From the NCBI GenBank assembly GCA_026129905.1, contig JAHCHE010000038.1, positions 1 to 64,000 on the forward strand: a stretch of 64,000 nucleotides of DNA. Reading direction: 5' to 3'. The notes beneath the pieces were generated by a model. It made no database searches and was not told the DNA's origin. It worked only from the letters and a program-made list of their open reading frames with translations. Shown here piece by piece: positions 52,577 to 61,019 of the stretch (its first letter is position 1; the number at the start of each line of letters is the position of its first letter). This DNA is from Bryobacteraceae bacterium. Lineage in GTDB: Bacteria > Acidobacteriota > Terriglobia > Bryobacterales > Bryobacteraceae. Made by a program: the position numbers and the translations under genes.

Positions 52577-53815
52577 TCACCGCGCCAGCAGCCCCGCGAG
52601 CGCTCCGGTGCAACAGGTGGCCAGCGAGCCGGAAACGATCGACTTCATGCCTAACGCCGCGATCTCCGCGCGCCGCTCCGGAACCATCGTGCCGATCCCG
52701 CCGATCATGATGCCCACGCTGCCGAAATTGGCGAAGCCGCACATGGCGTAGAGCATGATGAGGCGGCTGTGCGGGCCGAGCGCGCCGTCGGAAAGGCGGG
52801 CCAGGTCGAGATACGCGACCAACTCGTTGAGCACCACCTTGGTCCCCATCAGCCCTCCCGCCGTGACGCTTTCGCTCCAGGGAATGCCGATTAGCCACAC
52901 GACCGGCGCGATCGCAACGCCGAGGATGCGCTGGAGCGTCAACGCCGCCCCGCCCACGTGCGGCAGCAGTCCGAGGCCCTGGTTCACCAGGCTCACCAGC
53001 GCCACCAGCACGATCAGCATCGCGACGATATTGATCAGCAACTGCGCCCCTTCGATAGTCCCTTTGGTCAGCGCGTCCATGGCGCTGGTTGAAGCCGATG
53101 GCGCCAGTTTCGCTTCCGTCCCCCGCTCTCCCGGCGGCGACATCAGCGCGGCGATCATCAGCGCCGCCGGCGCGTTCAACAGCGAAGCGGTGAGAATGTG
53201 TCCCAGCGCATCGGGAATCACCGGCGACAGAACCGCCGCGTAGAGCACCATCACGGTACCCGCGATGGTCGCCATGCCGGCGGTCATCACGGCGAAGAGT
53301 TCGCCTCGGGTCATGCGGGCGACGTACGGCCGCACCAGCAGCGGCGCTTCCACCATCCCGATAAAGACGTTGGCCGCCGTGCCCAGGCCCACCGCGCCGC
53401 CTACCCCCATGACCTTTTGCAGGACCTTCGACATCAAGCCCACCACCAGCGGCAGAACGCGCCAGTGGTACAGCAGCGCGGAAAGCGCGCTGATCAGCAG
53501 GATCAGCATCAGCGCGCGAAAGGCGAATATGTAGTCGGTGGCGCCCGTTTTCTCGAACGGCAACGGCCCCCCGCCAAGGTATCCGAAGACGAAGCTGGTG
53601 CCGGCTTCGTTCGCCCTTGCGACGGATTGCAGCACGTTGTTGAGGCCGAAGAACACGGCCCGGAACGGCGGTGCGCGCAGCAGCAAAACCGCTAAGGTAA
53701 TCTGAAGGCCAAGGCCGGCCAGCACCGTGCGCCACGGAATCCGCCGCCGGTCCTCGCTCAGCAGCCAGGCGATCGCGCAAATGGCGATCAGTCCCAATCC
53801 GCCGCGCCAGGTCAT
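52577..53815 (-). CDS. Concentrative nucleoside transporter (CNT/NupC family)
   Basis: The 412-residue membrane protein has the CNT order: N-terminal three helices, then GTSFVFGYLGGGPLPFE (family GxxFVFG), a gate region VFIGMVEAPLLVRPYVARMT, and the C-terminal LNELVAYLDLA, LYAMCGFANFGSVGIMIGG. It imports nucleosides with Na+ or H+. Its ATG overlaps the stop of the nucleoside hydrolase (ATGA), so import and cleavage are coupled. Confidence 0.93.
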   Translation of the reverse strand: MTWRGGLGLIAICAIAWLLSEDRRRIPWRTVLAGLGLQITLAVLLLRAPPFRAVFFGLNNVLQSVARANEAGTSFVFGYLGGGPLPFEKTGATDYIFAFRALMLILLISALSALLYHWRVLPLVVGLMSKVLQKVMGVGGAVGLGTAANVFIGMVEAPLLVRPYVARMTRGELFAVMTAGMATIAGTVMVLYAAVLSPVIPDALGHILTASLLNAPAALMIAALMSPPGERGTEAKLAPSASTSAMDALTKGTIEGAQLLINIVAMLIVLVALVSLVNQGLGLLPHVGGAALTLQRILGVAIAPVVWLIGIPWSESVTAGGLMGTKVVLNELVAYLDLARLSDGALGPHSRLIMLYAMCGFANFGSVGIMIGGIGTMVPERRAEIAALGMKSIVSGSLATCCTGALAGLLAR

Positions 53816-54819
53816 GCCTGCCCGCCTGGGGGACCGCCGGCGATCCTCTCCATGAACATAGCCAGAAACCTCCCGCTGTCGATCGCCAGCGGCACGCGGG
53901 CATTGGCGTCCACCCTGCGGAACTCGCCCAGAACATAGTGGTCCCCGGCATCCACCCGCGTGCGGACGCGCAACCAGCGGTTGGCCACCGTCTGTCCGTA
54001 GGTCAGGTCGCCCTGGGTTTCCACGTCGATGCGCATCGGTCGGATCGCTGTGGCCAGCGTTTCGTCGATCGCGAGTCCGACGGCCAGCGGGTCGTGGAGC
54101 GGCGCGCCGGTCATGCCGAGGCTCTCTTCGAAGGCAAGGTAATGATCGAGCATCGCGGCGGCGGTCCTCCCCATCGCGGACCCGCTCTCGCGCAGCGCCG
54201 CCTGGTGCGACCGCGTCACCAGCGCCTGCTTCGTTGCGCCCAGGTCCACCATCGTGATCGGAATCCCCGATTCGAACACGATGTGGGCCGCTTCCGCGTC
54301 GCTGTGGATGTTGAATTCCGCCACCGGCGTCACGTTCCCTCCAGCGACCGCGCCTCCCATCAGGACAATCTCCGGGATGGCGTCGCGAAGCTCCGGGGCT
54401 TTGCGAAGGGCCATCGCCAGGTTCGTCAGAGGTCCGACCGCCACCAACGTGATTTCGCCGGGGTTGGATAGTCCGAGTTCGGCGATCACGTCCACCCCGT
54501 GCCGCGGATCGAGCGGCCGCGCCGGCGGCGGCAGACGGACGTTGCCGAGTCCGTCCTCGCCGTGAACCTTAGCAGCCTTCGTCGGCTTCTTCATCAGCGG
54601 GTATTTCGACCCTTTCGCCACAACGATGTCGGGCCGTCCGGCAAGTTCCGCCACTTTCCGCGCGTTCTCCGCGCCCTGATCCACCATGACATTGCCGGAG
54701 ACGGTGGTGATCGCCTCAACGCGCAATTCGGGCGAACGGAGAGCCAGCAGAATGGCCAGCGCGTCGTCGATCCCCGGATCGACGTCCAGGATGATGCGGC
54801 GAGGATTGCGGGTGATCAG
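53812..54819 (-). CDS. Nucleoside hydrolase; CTG start
   Basis: Cleaves the N-glycosidic bond of ribonucleosides. The calcium site of the family (DxDxGxDD) is present only if translation begins upstream of any ATG, GTG or TTG that keeps it: the frame reads IILDVDPGIDDALAIL right after the rhomboid stop. The only start-like codon before it is CTG 54819-54817, with GAGGT six bases upstream. That gives 335 residues with Asp12, Asp14, Asp18 and Asp19. Later motifs VAVGPLTNLAMAL, VLMGGAVAGGNVTPVAEFN and LHDPLAVGLAI are typical. It is coupled to the CNT transporter by an ATGA overlap. Confidence 0.88.
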   Translation of the reverse strand: MITRNPRRIILDVDPGIDDALAILLALRSPELRVEAITTVSGNVMVDQGAENARKVAELAGRPDIVVAKGSKYPLMKKPTKAAKVHGEDGLGNVRLPPPARPLDPRHGVDVIAELGLSNPGEITLVAVGPLTNLAMALRKAPELRDAIPEIVLMGGAVAGGNVTPVAEFNIHSDAEAAHIVFESGIPITMVDLGATKQALVTRSHQAALRESGSAMGRTAAAMLDHYLAFEESLGMTGAPLHDPLAVGLAIDETLATAIRPMRIDVETQGDLTYGQTVANRWLRVRTRVDAGDHYVLGEFRRVDANARVPLAIDSGRFLAMFMERIAGGPPGGQA

Positions 54820-54828
54820 GTTCGGACC

Positions 54829-55674
54829 TCAGGTGACTTTCGCATTCAGCGTCAGGAAGACTTCGAAGAAAGCAAGAACCGTGAGCGCGATGCAGCCGAT
54901 GGAGGCATACCGCCAGAATCGATCCTTCCAGTCAGAAACCAGCTTCGGCGTGTTTGCCAGGTACGCCGTGGCGAATCCGCCAGCCAGTCCGCCAAGATGA
55001 GCCGCGTTGTCGATGATCCCGCTGAACATCAAACCGAACACCAGGCCGTACAGCGCCCAGCGCGTGTACATCGCCTTGATCGCCGATCCCATCGAGGACC
55101 GCTGCGTCACGCCCAATGCAATCATCGCGCCGATCAAGCCGAATAGCGGCGCCGAGGCGCCGACCGACAACCCCGCGTTCCAGTAACTGCTGGCCAGGAA
55201 GCCCGTGATCGTCGAGACGAAATAGATCGCCAGCATGCGGCTGGTCCCGTAGAATTGCTCGACCGTCGTGCCGAGATCGAACAGTACCCAGGAGTTCATC
55301 AGGATGTGCAGAAGGCCCGCGTGCAGAAAACCGGCAGTGATGAGCCGCCACCACTGGCCGTAGCCGAATATCGCTTCGCGCAGCTTGGCGCCGAAGTCGA
55401 ACAGGGTGCGGCCGTCCAGACTCATGAAGGCGTTCTGATTGCCGCCCTTCATGCTGTAGACCGCCATCGCCAGGTACAGGCCGAAGTTGATGGTGAGGAT
55501 CACGACCGTTGTGAAGCGCGCGTGCGGGATGAGACCGCCGAGAACGTCGCTTGGGCTGCGCCTGTCAATCGCCCTCGGCCCGAGTTTCACCCCGCAATAG
55601 GCGCACTCCTTGTCCTTGGTCGAGATGAAGGCCCGGCAGTTCGGGCACATCCGGCGGGTTTCCATTGCTGCCAT
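54829..55674 (-). CDS. Rhomboid intramembrane serine protease with N-terminal zinc ribbon
   Basis: The 281-residue product starts MAAMETRRMCPNCRAFISTK. A CxxC...CxxC zinc ribbon (Cys10, 13, 24, 27) precedes the rhomboid core: LHILMNSWVLFDLG (HxxxN), the nucleophile serine in GLSVGASAPLFGLIGAM, and the catalytic histidine in DNAAHLGGLAGG. GASAPLFG differs from the usual GASGAxFG. Six or more spans are evident. ATG 55674 has a ribosome site (GAGGCGGGA). It is divergent from hypA, with 58 bases between starts, and its stop lies nine bases before the hydrolase CTG. Confidence 0.88.
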   Translation of the reverse strand: MAAMETRRMCPNCRAFISTKDKECAYCGVKLGPRAIDRRSPSDVLGGLIPHARFTTVVILTINFGLYLAMAVYSMKGGNQNAFMSLDGRTLFDFGAKLREAIFGYGQWWRLITAGFLHAGLLHILMNSWVLFDLGTTVEQFYGTSRMLAIYFVSTITGFLASSYWNAGLSVGASAPLFGLIGAMIALGVTQRSSMGSAIKAMYTRWALYGLVFGLMFSGIIDNAAHLGGLAGGFATAYLANTPKLVSDWKDRFWRYASIGCIALTVLAFFEVFLTLNAKVT

Positions 55675-55732
55675 TGTACAATCCCGCCTCGCAGCGGCCG
55701 CTCCGCGCCGGATCGTGAGATCCTGAAAGCGG

Positions 55733-56080
55733 ATGCACGAGTTGGGGATCGCCCAGGCTGTGATCGATCTGGCGCAAAGCCAACTGAACGGACGTCCGCC
55801 TTCGGCCCTTCGCGCCATCGGCCTTCGGCTGGGCGAGGTCTCGGGCGTCGAGAAAGATTCGTTGAGTTTCTGCTTCGAGTGCCTGGTTAAAGACACCGAA
55901 ATCGAACGCGTTCAGTTGAAAATCGAGCTCTGCCCGCTGCGATATCGCTGCCTCGATTGCGGCCGCGAAATCGCCGGGGGCGAATGGCAAGCGAAATGCC
56001 CCTCCTGCGGGGCGACAAGCCTGGCCGGCGAAGGGGGCGACGAACTCGAGCTGGCTTACCTGGAACTGGAGGCAACGTGA
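55733..56080 (+). CDS. hypA: Hydrogenase maturation nickel metallochaperone HypA
   Basis: The 115-residue protein begins MHELGIAQAV, with His2 as the nickel ligand. Two CxxC pairs form the zinc site (Cys73/76, Cys89/92). It delivers nickel to [NiFe] hydrogenase or urease precursors with HypB. Its stop overlaps the GTG start of hypB. No hydrogenase or urease subunit gene is in the window. Confidence 0.95.
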   Translation: MHELGIAQAVIDLAQSQLNGRPPSALRAIGLRLGEVSGVEKDSLSFCFECLVKDTEIERVQLKIELCPLRYRCLDCGREIAGGEWQAKCPSCGATSLAGEGGDELELAYLELEAT

Positions 56081-56739
56081 GCGGCATCACAACGGAACCG
56101 GTCGGCAGGAAGGTCCTGCACGAGAACGAGAAATTGGCCGCGGGCTTGCGCCGGCAGTTCGCCGAGCGAGGCGTGTTGTGTCTAAACCTCATTAGTGCGC
56201 CCGGCTCCGGGAAAACCGCGTTGCTCGAAAAGACGCTTGCCGCGCTGCCGGCCGGCTCCCAGGTCGCCGTGCTGACCGGAGACATCCAGACCGACAATGA
56301 CGCGCGGCGCCTGGCCCGCTACGGTTTCCCGGTCCGGCAGATCACCACGGCCGGAACCTGCCACCTGGACGCGGCGATGGTCCGGCGCGAGCTGGACGCG
56401 TTTGACGCCGGCTCGATCGACCTGCTGCTCATCGAGAACGTCGGGAACCTGGTTTGCCCCACCAGCTACGACCTTGGCGAAGCCGCAAAGATCGTCGTAC
56501 TAAGCGTCACCGAAGGCGACGATAAACCGCTAAAATACCCCGGGATTTTCAGAAAATCCGAACTGATGATTCTCAGCAAAATCGACCTGCTGCCCTACGT
56601 CCCGTTCGATCCCGCCGCCGCCTTCGCCAACGCGCGCCGGGTCAACCCACAGATCGAAGTACTGGAGTTATCTTCGCTCACCGGGGCTGGCTTCAACGAA
56701 TGGATGCGGTGGCTGGAGCGCCGCCGGAGCCGTCAATAG
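56077..56739 (+). CDS. hypB: Hydrogenase nickel incorporation GTPase HypB
   Basis: The 220-residue GTPase starts at GTG 56077, within the hypA stop. It has P-loop APGSGKT (41-47), the metal-binding Cys95-His96 in TTAGTCHLDA, IENVGNLVCP with the G-domain dimer metal cysteine, and SKIDLLPY. The N-terminal His-rich nickel-storage stretch and the CXXCGC motif of some HypB proteins are absent, so this is the short form. Its end overlaps the convergent secreted orphan by seven bases. Confidence 0.95.
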   Translation: MSGITTEPVGRKVLHENEKLAAGLRRQFAERGVLCLNLISAPGSGKTALLEKTLAALPAGSQVAVLTGDIQTDNDARRLARYGFPVRQITTAGTCHLDAAMVRRELDAFDAGSIDLLLIENVGNLVCPTSYDLGEAAKIVVLSVTEGDDKPLKYPGIFRKSELMILSKIDLLPYVPFDPAAAFANARRVNPQIEVLELSSLTGAGFNEWMRWLERRRSRQ

Positions 56740-59144
56740 CGCGCCGAAGTAGCGCGGCCTTTGGACTCGCCTCGCAGCCACACGTATACGGGAGCGTGCG
56801 GAACGGGCGACGGCCAGGGGATGGTTACCTTCAAGCTCTGCTTGCGGCCGCCCGAGGCGACGGGCACCGGGAGGTCGGTAACAGGCAGTCCGAACTGCGC
56901 GTCCCAGCCCACGCGCTCGATCACCTCGAGGTCTTCGCCTTTCAGAGTGGCGGCGTAACCCAGTTCGCCCTGTTTCTGATCCGTCAACTCGAAGCTGTCG
57001 ATGCGGGGAAGGCGAACCACCTTTCCCAATTCGAACGGATCCGACGCCCCCTGCGATTCGGTGAAAACCACCACTGTTACGGCGCACCCCGGCTGGCCGA
57101 TCGCTCCGGGGTCGAGCGACAGGAACAACGCGCCGCCGCCCGCGCTCTGGAGCCTTAGACCGCCGCGCTCCTCTCCCAGACGCGCCGTCTCCGCCCGCAA
57201 GGTCAGCGTCGGCTCCACGCAACCAACTCTCACAGCGGGCGGCGATTCCAACGGATGCACCCGAAGCGCGAAGCTGGCGAACGAACCGGCCGGGAGTTCT
57301 CCATCGAGGAGTTCCATGCCTAGTTCCCCGGGAAGGGAAACCTGCGCGGACATTATCCGGGGGAGCGGTCCGATCACCTCGATCGCATTCGGAACGTGTA
57401 CCGGCGCCTGGACGCCCTCCACCTTCAGCAGCAGGTCTACCCGATCGCCTTTCTTCGCGTCGGGACCGAGCGCAACCGTGGCCGTTCGTCGATCCGGCTT
57501 GCCGCAGGGGTCGAGTTGAACCACGCCGCGGCTGGCCTGGATCCCTTCCACCCGGTCCAGGCCCGTACCGTTCAGCACGACCTCCCGAGCGCCATCGCCG
57601 GAGTTGACGCGCAGCGGCAGCCGGTCCAAAGTCGGATGGGGCGGCAGCACGCGAATCGGCAGCTCGCGGGTTCGCCCTCCGAGGAATTGAAACACCAGCG
57701 AGTAAGGGCCCGGCGCGGCGGCGCCCGTCTCGATCGACGTCTGCGTTTCGAACTGCGGTCCCGCCCGCGGGCCCTCGGACAGCTTGAATTCGAGCGGACT
57801 GCCCGCCGTTTCGCCCTGCCTCCGAAGTTCTAACTTCTCGAGAAACTGGAAATCCATGCCCCGGACGACGAGAGGCGCTTTTCCCGTCCCGGCAACCAGC
57901 GTGTCCCTCGCGGCGGCCGCGACGTACGGTTTCTGCGCGTCGTCGATCTGGTGGAGATGAATTTCTCCCGCCACGCCAACGCGCTCCCAATCCCAGCGCG
58001 CCGCCAGCCTGTAGGCGCCGGGCTGGGCGGCTGTTTCCTTCAGATCGATCTCGATCGACTCGGCTTCAGGGCGCGCTTTCACGTTTATGGCAATCGAGTC
58101 CTCCGCATCGGCGGGCGTCAGCGTCCAATCGGCGGCGCGATCCAGGAATTTCCAACCGTCACGGCTCGATACGCTGAGCCGCACAGGCGTGCTGGCCCCG
58201 ATCAGCGCATGCGCCGGTCCGGCGAGGGCCAGCGACGGCGGGTCCGCGTCCGGCGCCCGCACGGCCCACAGGTATGCCGCACGAGTCCGCGACTTGGCCC
58301 GGTCCCGGTTTGCGCACAACATGCTGGAATGCGCCGACGCCGGCTGGACAAACGCCGAGCGAAACTCGGTGTCCGGGAACATCATGTTGCTGAGATTCAC
58401 GAACATCGCCGCACCGCCGGCCGCCAGTCCTACCGGACTACCGAAAAACAGCCCCGCCACCGACGAAGCCAGCAGCGCCGACTGCTGCATTTTCTGCCGC
58501 GGCTCGGGCGCCAGCGGGTCGATCCTTGCCAGCGCCGGGTTCAGAGTGCGCAGCAGCGTCGACACCTGCTGATCGGTGGACGAGGTGCGGTCGAGCTTCA
58601 CCGCGGTTGCGGAGGAGAAGCCGGCCAGCGCCGCGTTCAGGCTGTCCGTCGCGCTCGGCGTGCTATCCCAGCGCGCCAGCGCGGTGATGAGCGTTTCCGT
58701 TCGTGCGGTCTGTTCCGCGTAATCGGCAAGCTGCTCGACAAGCTGACGATCGCGCCTCACCAGCGATGTGACCCGCTTCGTATCGAGCCCCTGCGGACCG
58801 AACACGAACGCCACCACGGCGGTTCGCGTGGGAACCTCCCATTCGGCGAACGTCCGGGCAGGCTTGGGCGGCAGCACCACCAGGTCTGTCTTCGAATCCG
58901 ACGGAACGAGCGCCAGCGTAACTCTGGCGTCGTCGAGTTCCTTGGGCTGGCGCACGATCGGCGCGTAGACGAGTTTCTGCCCGGCCTCGATCCGGTTGAC
59001 GGTGCGAATCGAGCGGCCCAGACCTCCGCCTGGAGGCTCGACCACAAGCTGGAATTCAAGCAGAGGCACGCCGCTCGGGCACGCCGCTCCGTACGCGCAG
59101 ACTGCGGCTGCCAGGAGGGCTGCGGTGACAGGAACACGCCGCAT
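56733..59144 (-). CDS. Large secreted protein of unknown function
   Basis: The 803-residue product starts at ATG 59144 with a signal peptide (MRRVPVTAALLAAAVCAYGA). Residues about 20-250 look mixed with helices (VRRDRQLVEQLADYAEQTAR); a hydrophobic Gly/Ala stretch lies near 230-255 (VAGLFFGSPVGLAAGGAAMF). From about 310 it is beta-rich, with repeated Ig-like units (VVLNGTGLDRVEGIQ, FVFQFLGGRTRELPIRV-like). No enzyme motif was recognised. It may be an outer-surface or filament-like protein. Two cysteines near the N-terminus could form a disulfide. Confidence 0.7.
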   Translation of the reverse strand: MRRVPVTAALLAAAVCAYGAACPSGVPLLEFQLVVEPPGGGLGRSIRTVNRIEAGQKLVYAPIVRQPKELDDARVTLALVPSDSKTDLVVLPPKPARTFAEWEVPTRTAVVAFVFGPQGLDTKRVTSLVRRDRQLVEQLADYAEQTARTETLITALARWDSTPSATDSLNAALAGFSSATAVKLDRTSSTDQQVSTLLRTLNPALARIDPLAPEPRQKMQQSALLASSVAGLFFGSPVGLAAGGAAMFVNLSNMMFPDTEFRSAFVQPASAHSSMLCANRDRAKSRTRAAYLWAVRAPDADPPSLALAGPAHALIGASTPVRLSVSSRDGWKFLDRAADWTLTPADAEDSIAINVKARPEAESIEIDLKETAAQPGAYRLAARWDWERVGVAGEIHLHQIDDAQKPYVAAAARDTLVAGTGKAPLVVRGMDFQFLEKLELRRQGETAGSPLEFKLSEGPRAGPQFETQTSIETGAAAPGPYSLVFQFLGGRTRELPIRVLPPHPTLDRLPLRVNSGDGAREVVLNGTGLDRVEGIQASRGVVQLDPCGKPDRRTATVALGPDAKKGDRVDLLLKVEGVQAPVHVPNAIEVIGPLPRIMSAQVSLPGELGMELLDGELPAGSFASFALRVHPLESPPAVRVGCVEPTLTLRAETARLGEERGGLRLQSAGGGALFLSLDPGAIGQPGCAVTVVVFTESQGASDPFELGKVVRLPRIDSFELTDQKQGELGYAATLKGEDLEVIERVGWDAQFGLPVTDLPVPVASGGRKQSLKVTIPWPSPVPHAPVYVWLRGESKGRATSARY

Positions 59145-59164
59145 CAAAACCAGTATCGCACTGC

Positions 59165-59875
59165 TTATTCGAGGACTGTTCTTCGATCGCCGGGCTTCAT
59201 CTTCTCCGCGGCATAGCGCAGCAGGAGACGGGAGGGGCGCCCCTTTCGGGCCTCTATGAAAGAGACAACTTCGCGGGGCTTGTTCGGGTACGTTTCCTTC
59301 AGCAACCAGCCGACGCCTTTCTGGACCATGTCGTCGGAGTCGCCGAGCAGCCTGTCGGCGATGTCGAGGATGCGTTCGGTGTTGCGCCCCTGCTTGCCTT
59401 CTTGAAGGAAAGACACGGCCGAGGCGCGGCGCTTCCAGCGATTGGGCGAAGCGGTCCAGGGCGGCAGCAGGTCCATGAGCGGAGGCTCATTGGCCAAGGC
59501 GGCGGCGATCAACCAGCTCGATACGCCGTCGCAGTGCGCCCAGTTGCGAACGTACCGGTCGATCCAGCGCTCGAACAGGCGAAACTCGCAGGCGCCGCAG
59601 CTCCTCGCCAGCCTCCGGTAAAGGTAGATAGCGACGTTGCCCTCCTCCATCATGCCGCTCTTCCACAGCTCGTTCGCCAGCCGGTTCTGCGCGGGGCGCG
59701 GCCACGTCCTGAACTCGCGCCAGGCTTCCGCCGTGATCTCCTTGATCCGCGGGGAACGGACTCCGTGAAGGGCAACTTCGTCTTTGAAGAATCGCAGCGC
59801 TCCTTCGCGGAACTCCGGATCCACCGCGGCGTCGAGTTGCCGCCGGATGCGGTTGAGAAGTTCGGCGGAAGTCAT
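59165..59875 (-). CDS. DNA alkylation repair protein (AlkD-like HEAT fold)
   Basis: The 236-residue protein starts MTSAELLNRIRRQLDAAVD. It is made of HEAT-like helix pairs and has family segments KFEVAL-like FFKDEVALHGVRSPRIKEI, ELWKSGMMEEGNVAIYL, WIDRYVRNWAHCDGVSSWL and VQKGVGWLLKETYPNKPREV. AlkD-type glycosylases excise 3-methyladenine and 7-methylguanine without base flipping. The conserved Trp and Asp in NWAHCDG are present. It is encoded 20 bases past the secreted orphan's start. Confidence 0.85.
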   Translation of the reverse strand: MTSAELLNRIRRQLDAAVDPEFREGALRFFKDEVALHGVRSPRIKEITAEAWREFRTWPRPAQNRLANELWKSGMMEEGNVAIYLYRRLARSCGACEFRLFERWIDRYVRNWAHCDGVSSWLIAAALANEPPLMDLLPPWTASPNRWKRRASAVSFLQEGKQGRNTERILDIADRLLGDSDDMVQKGVGWLLKETYPNKPREVVSFIEARKGRPSRLLLRYAAEKMKPGDRRTVLE

Positions 59876-59911
59876 GTTGGCCAGCTTATGACGTACAGCT
59901 CCGGCCTGCAT

Positions 59912-61006
59912 TCAATCGTACGTCGCCTTGCGCGTCGTATACCGCTCGAGCTTCTCCCGATCCACCTCGTACCCGGCGCCCGGACCGTCCGGGATATGGA
60001 GGAAGCCGTCCCGGTCGATCGCGAGCGCCGGCCGGATCAGGTCGTCCACAAACCAGCGGTCGGACGATTCGACGTCGGTCGGGTAATTGAAGCCCGGCAG
60101 CGTTGCCAGGTGCAAGCCCTGCGCCGAGGCGATGCCCAACTCCGGCATCGTCCCCAGCCAGATGCCCATCCCCGCCGCGCGCGCCCGCTCGTACATCGCC
60201 AGCGCGGGAGCGAGGCCGCCTACCCGCTGGATCTTGATGTTCACAATCCGGGCCGAGCCGAGGCGAATGATCTTCTCCAGCGCTTCGATCGACTCCGCGG
60301 ATTCATCGGCGCATATCGGCGTCCGCACGCGGCGTTGAAGTTCCGCCATTTCCTCCAGCGCGCCCCCCGCCAGCGGCTGCTCGAACATCATCAGTCCGAA
60401 CCGGTCCAGCTCTTCGAACACCGGCGCGTCCGCGATCGTGTAGGCGGCGTTGGCGTCGGTCATCAGTGGAATATCGCCGAATTGCTTCCGGATGGCCGCC
60501 ACCGCCTCCACGTCCCAACCCGGTTGGATCTTGATCTTCACCCGGCGATACCCGGCGGCGAGATAACGGCTCACCCGCTCCAGCAGTTCCTCGATCGTGT
60601 CGTAGAGACCGATGGCGACGCCCGATGCAATCGGCCGCGGCGCCGACCCGAGCGCTCGCCACAGCGGCTCCCCGCGCTCCCGGCAATAGAGGTCCCAGCA
60701 CGCGCCCTCGAGACCCGCACGCGCGAAGGCGTCGGTCGAAGCCTCCGAGAGCTTGACCGCCACCTCCCGGGGAGCCATCCAACCGTCCGACAGCAACCGT
60801 GGCAGAAGCCGCTGTTCGAGTTCGGCCCAACTCGACTCCGGCGTCTCGGGCGAGTAAAACGCCCCCGGCATCGGCGCGGCCTCGCCGAAACCCGAGTGGC
60901 CGTCGCGGCGGATCTCTACCACTACGCTCTCCTTCACCGCCACGGAGCCGTTGGAGATCCGGAAGGGCTCGTGTAAGGGGATGGCCGCCAGGCGTAGGAC
61001 GATCAT
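59912..61006 (-). CDS. menC: o-Succinylbenzoate synthase (MenC/NSAR group)
   Basis: The 364-residue enolase-superfamily barrel has all active-site residues: Lys157 and Lys159 in VKIKIQPGWD, Asp184 in LMTDANAAYT, Glu209 in MMFEQPLAGG, Asp234 in ICADES, and Lys258 in NIKIQRVGG. These segments match the OSBS/N-acylamino acid racemase group rather than dipeptide epimerases. OSBS makes the aromatic ring of menaquinone. No other men genes are nearby, and NSAR activity in this group cannot be excluded. It follows fabH by 13 bases, likely the same transcript. Confidence 0.8.
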   Translation of the reverse strand: MIVLRLAAIPLHEPFRISNGSVAVKESVVVEIRRDGHSGFGEAAPMPGAFYSPETPESSWAELEQRLLPRLLSDGWMAPREVAVKLSEASTDAFARAGLEGACWDLYCRERGEPLWRALGSAPRPIASGVAIGLYDTIEELLERVSRYLAAGYRRVKIKIQPGWDVEAVAAIRKQFGDIPLMTDANAAYTIADAPVFEELDRFGLMMFEQPLAGGALEEMAELQRRVRTPICADESAESIEALEKIIRLGSARIVNIKIQRVGGLAPALAMYERARAAGMGIWLGTMPELGIASAQGLHLATLPGFNYPTDVESSDRWFVDDLIRPALAIDRDGFLHIPDGPGAGYEVDREKLERYTTRKATYD

Positions 61007-61019
61007 CTTCCCGCGGCCT

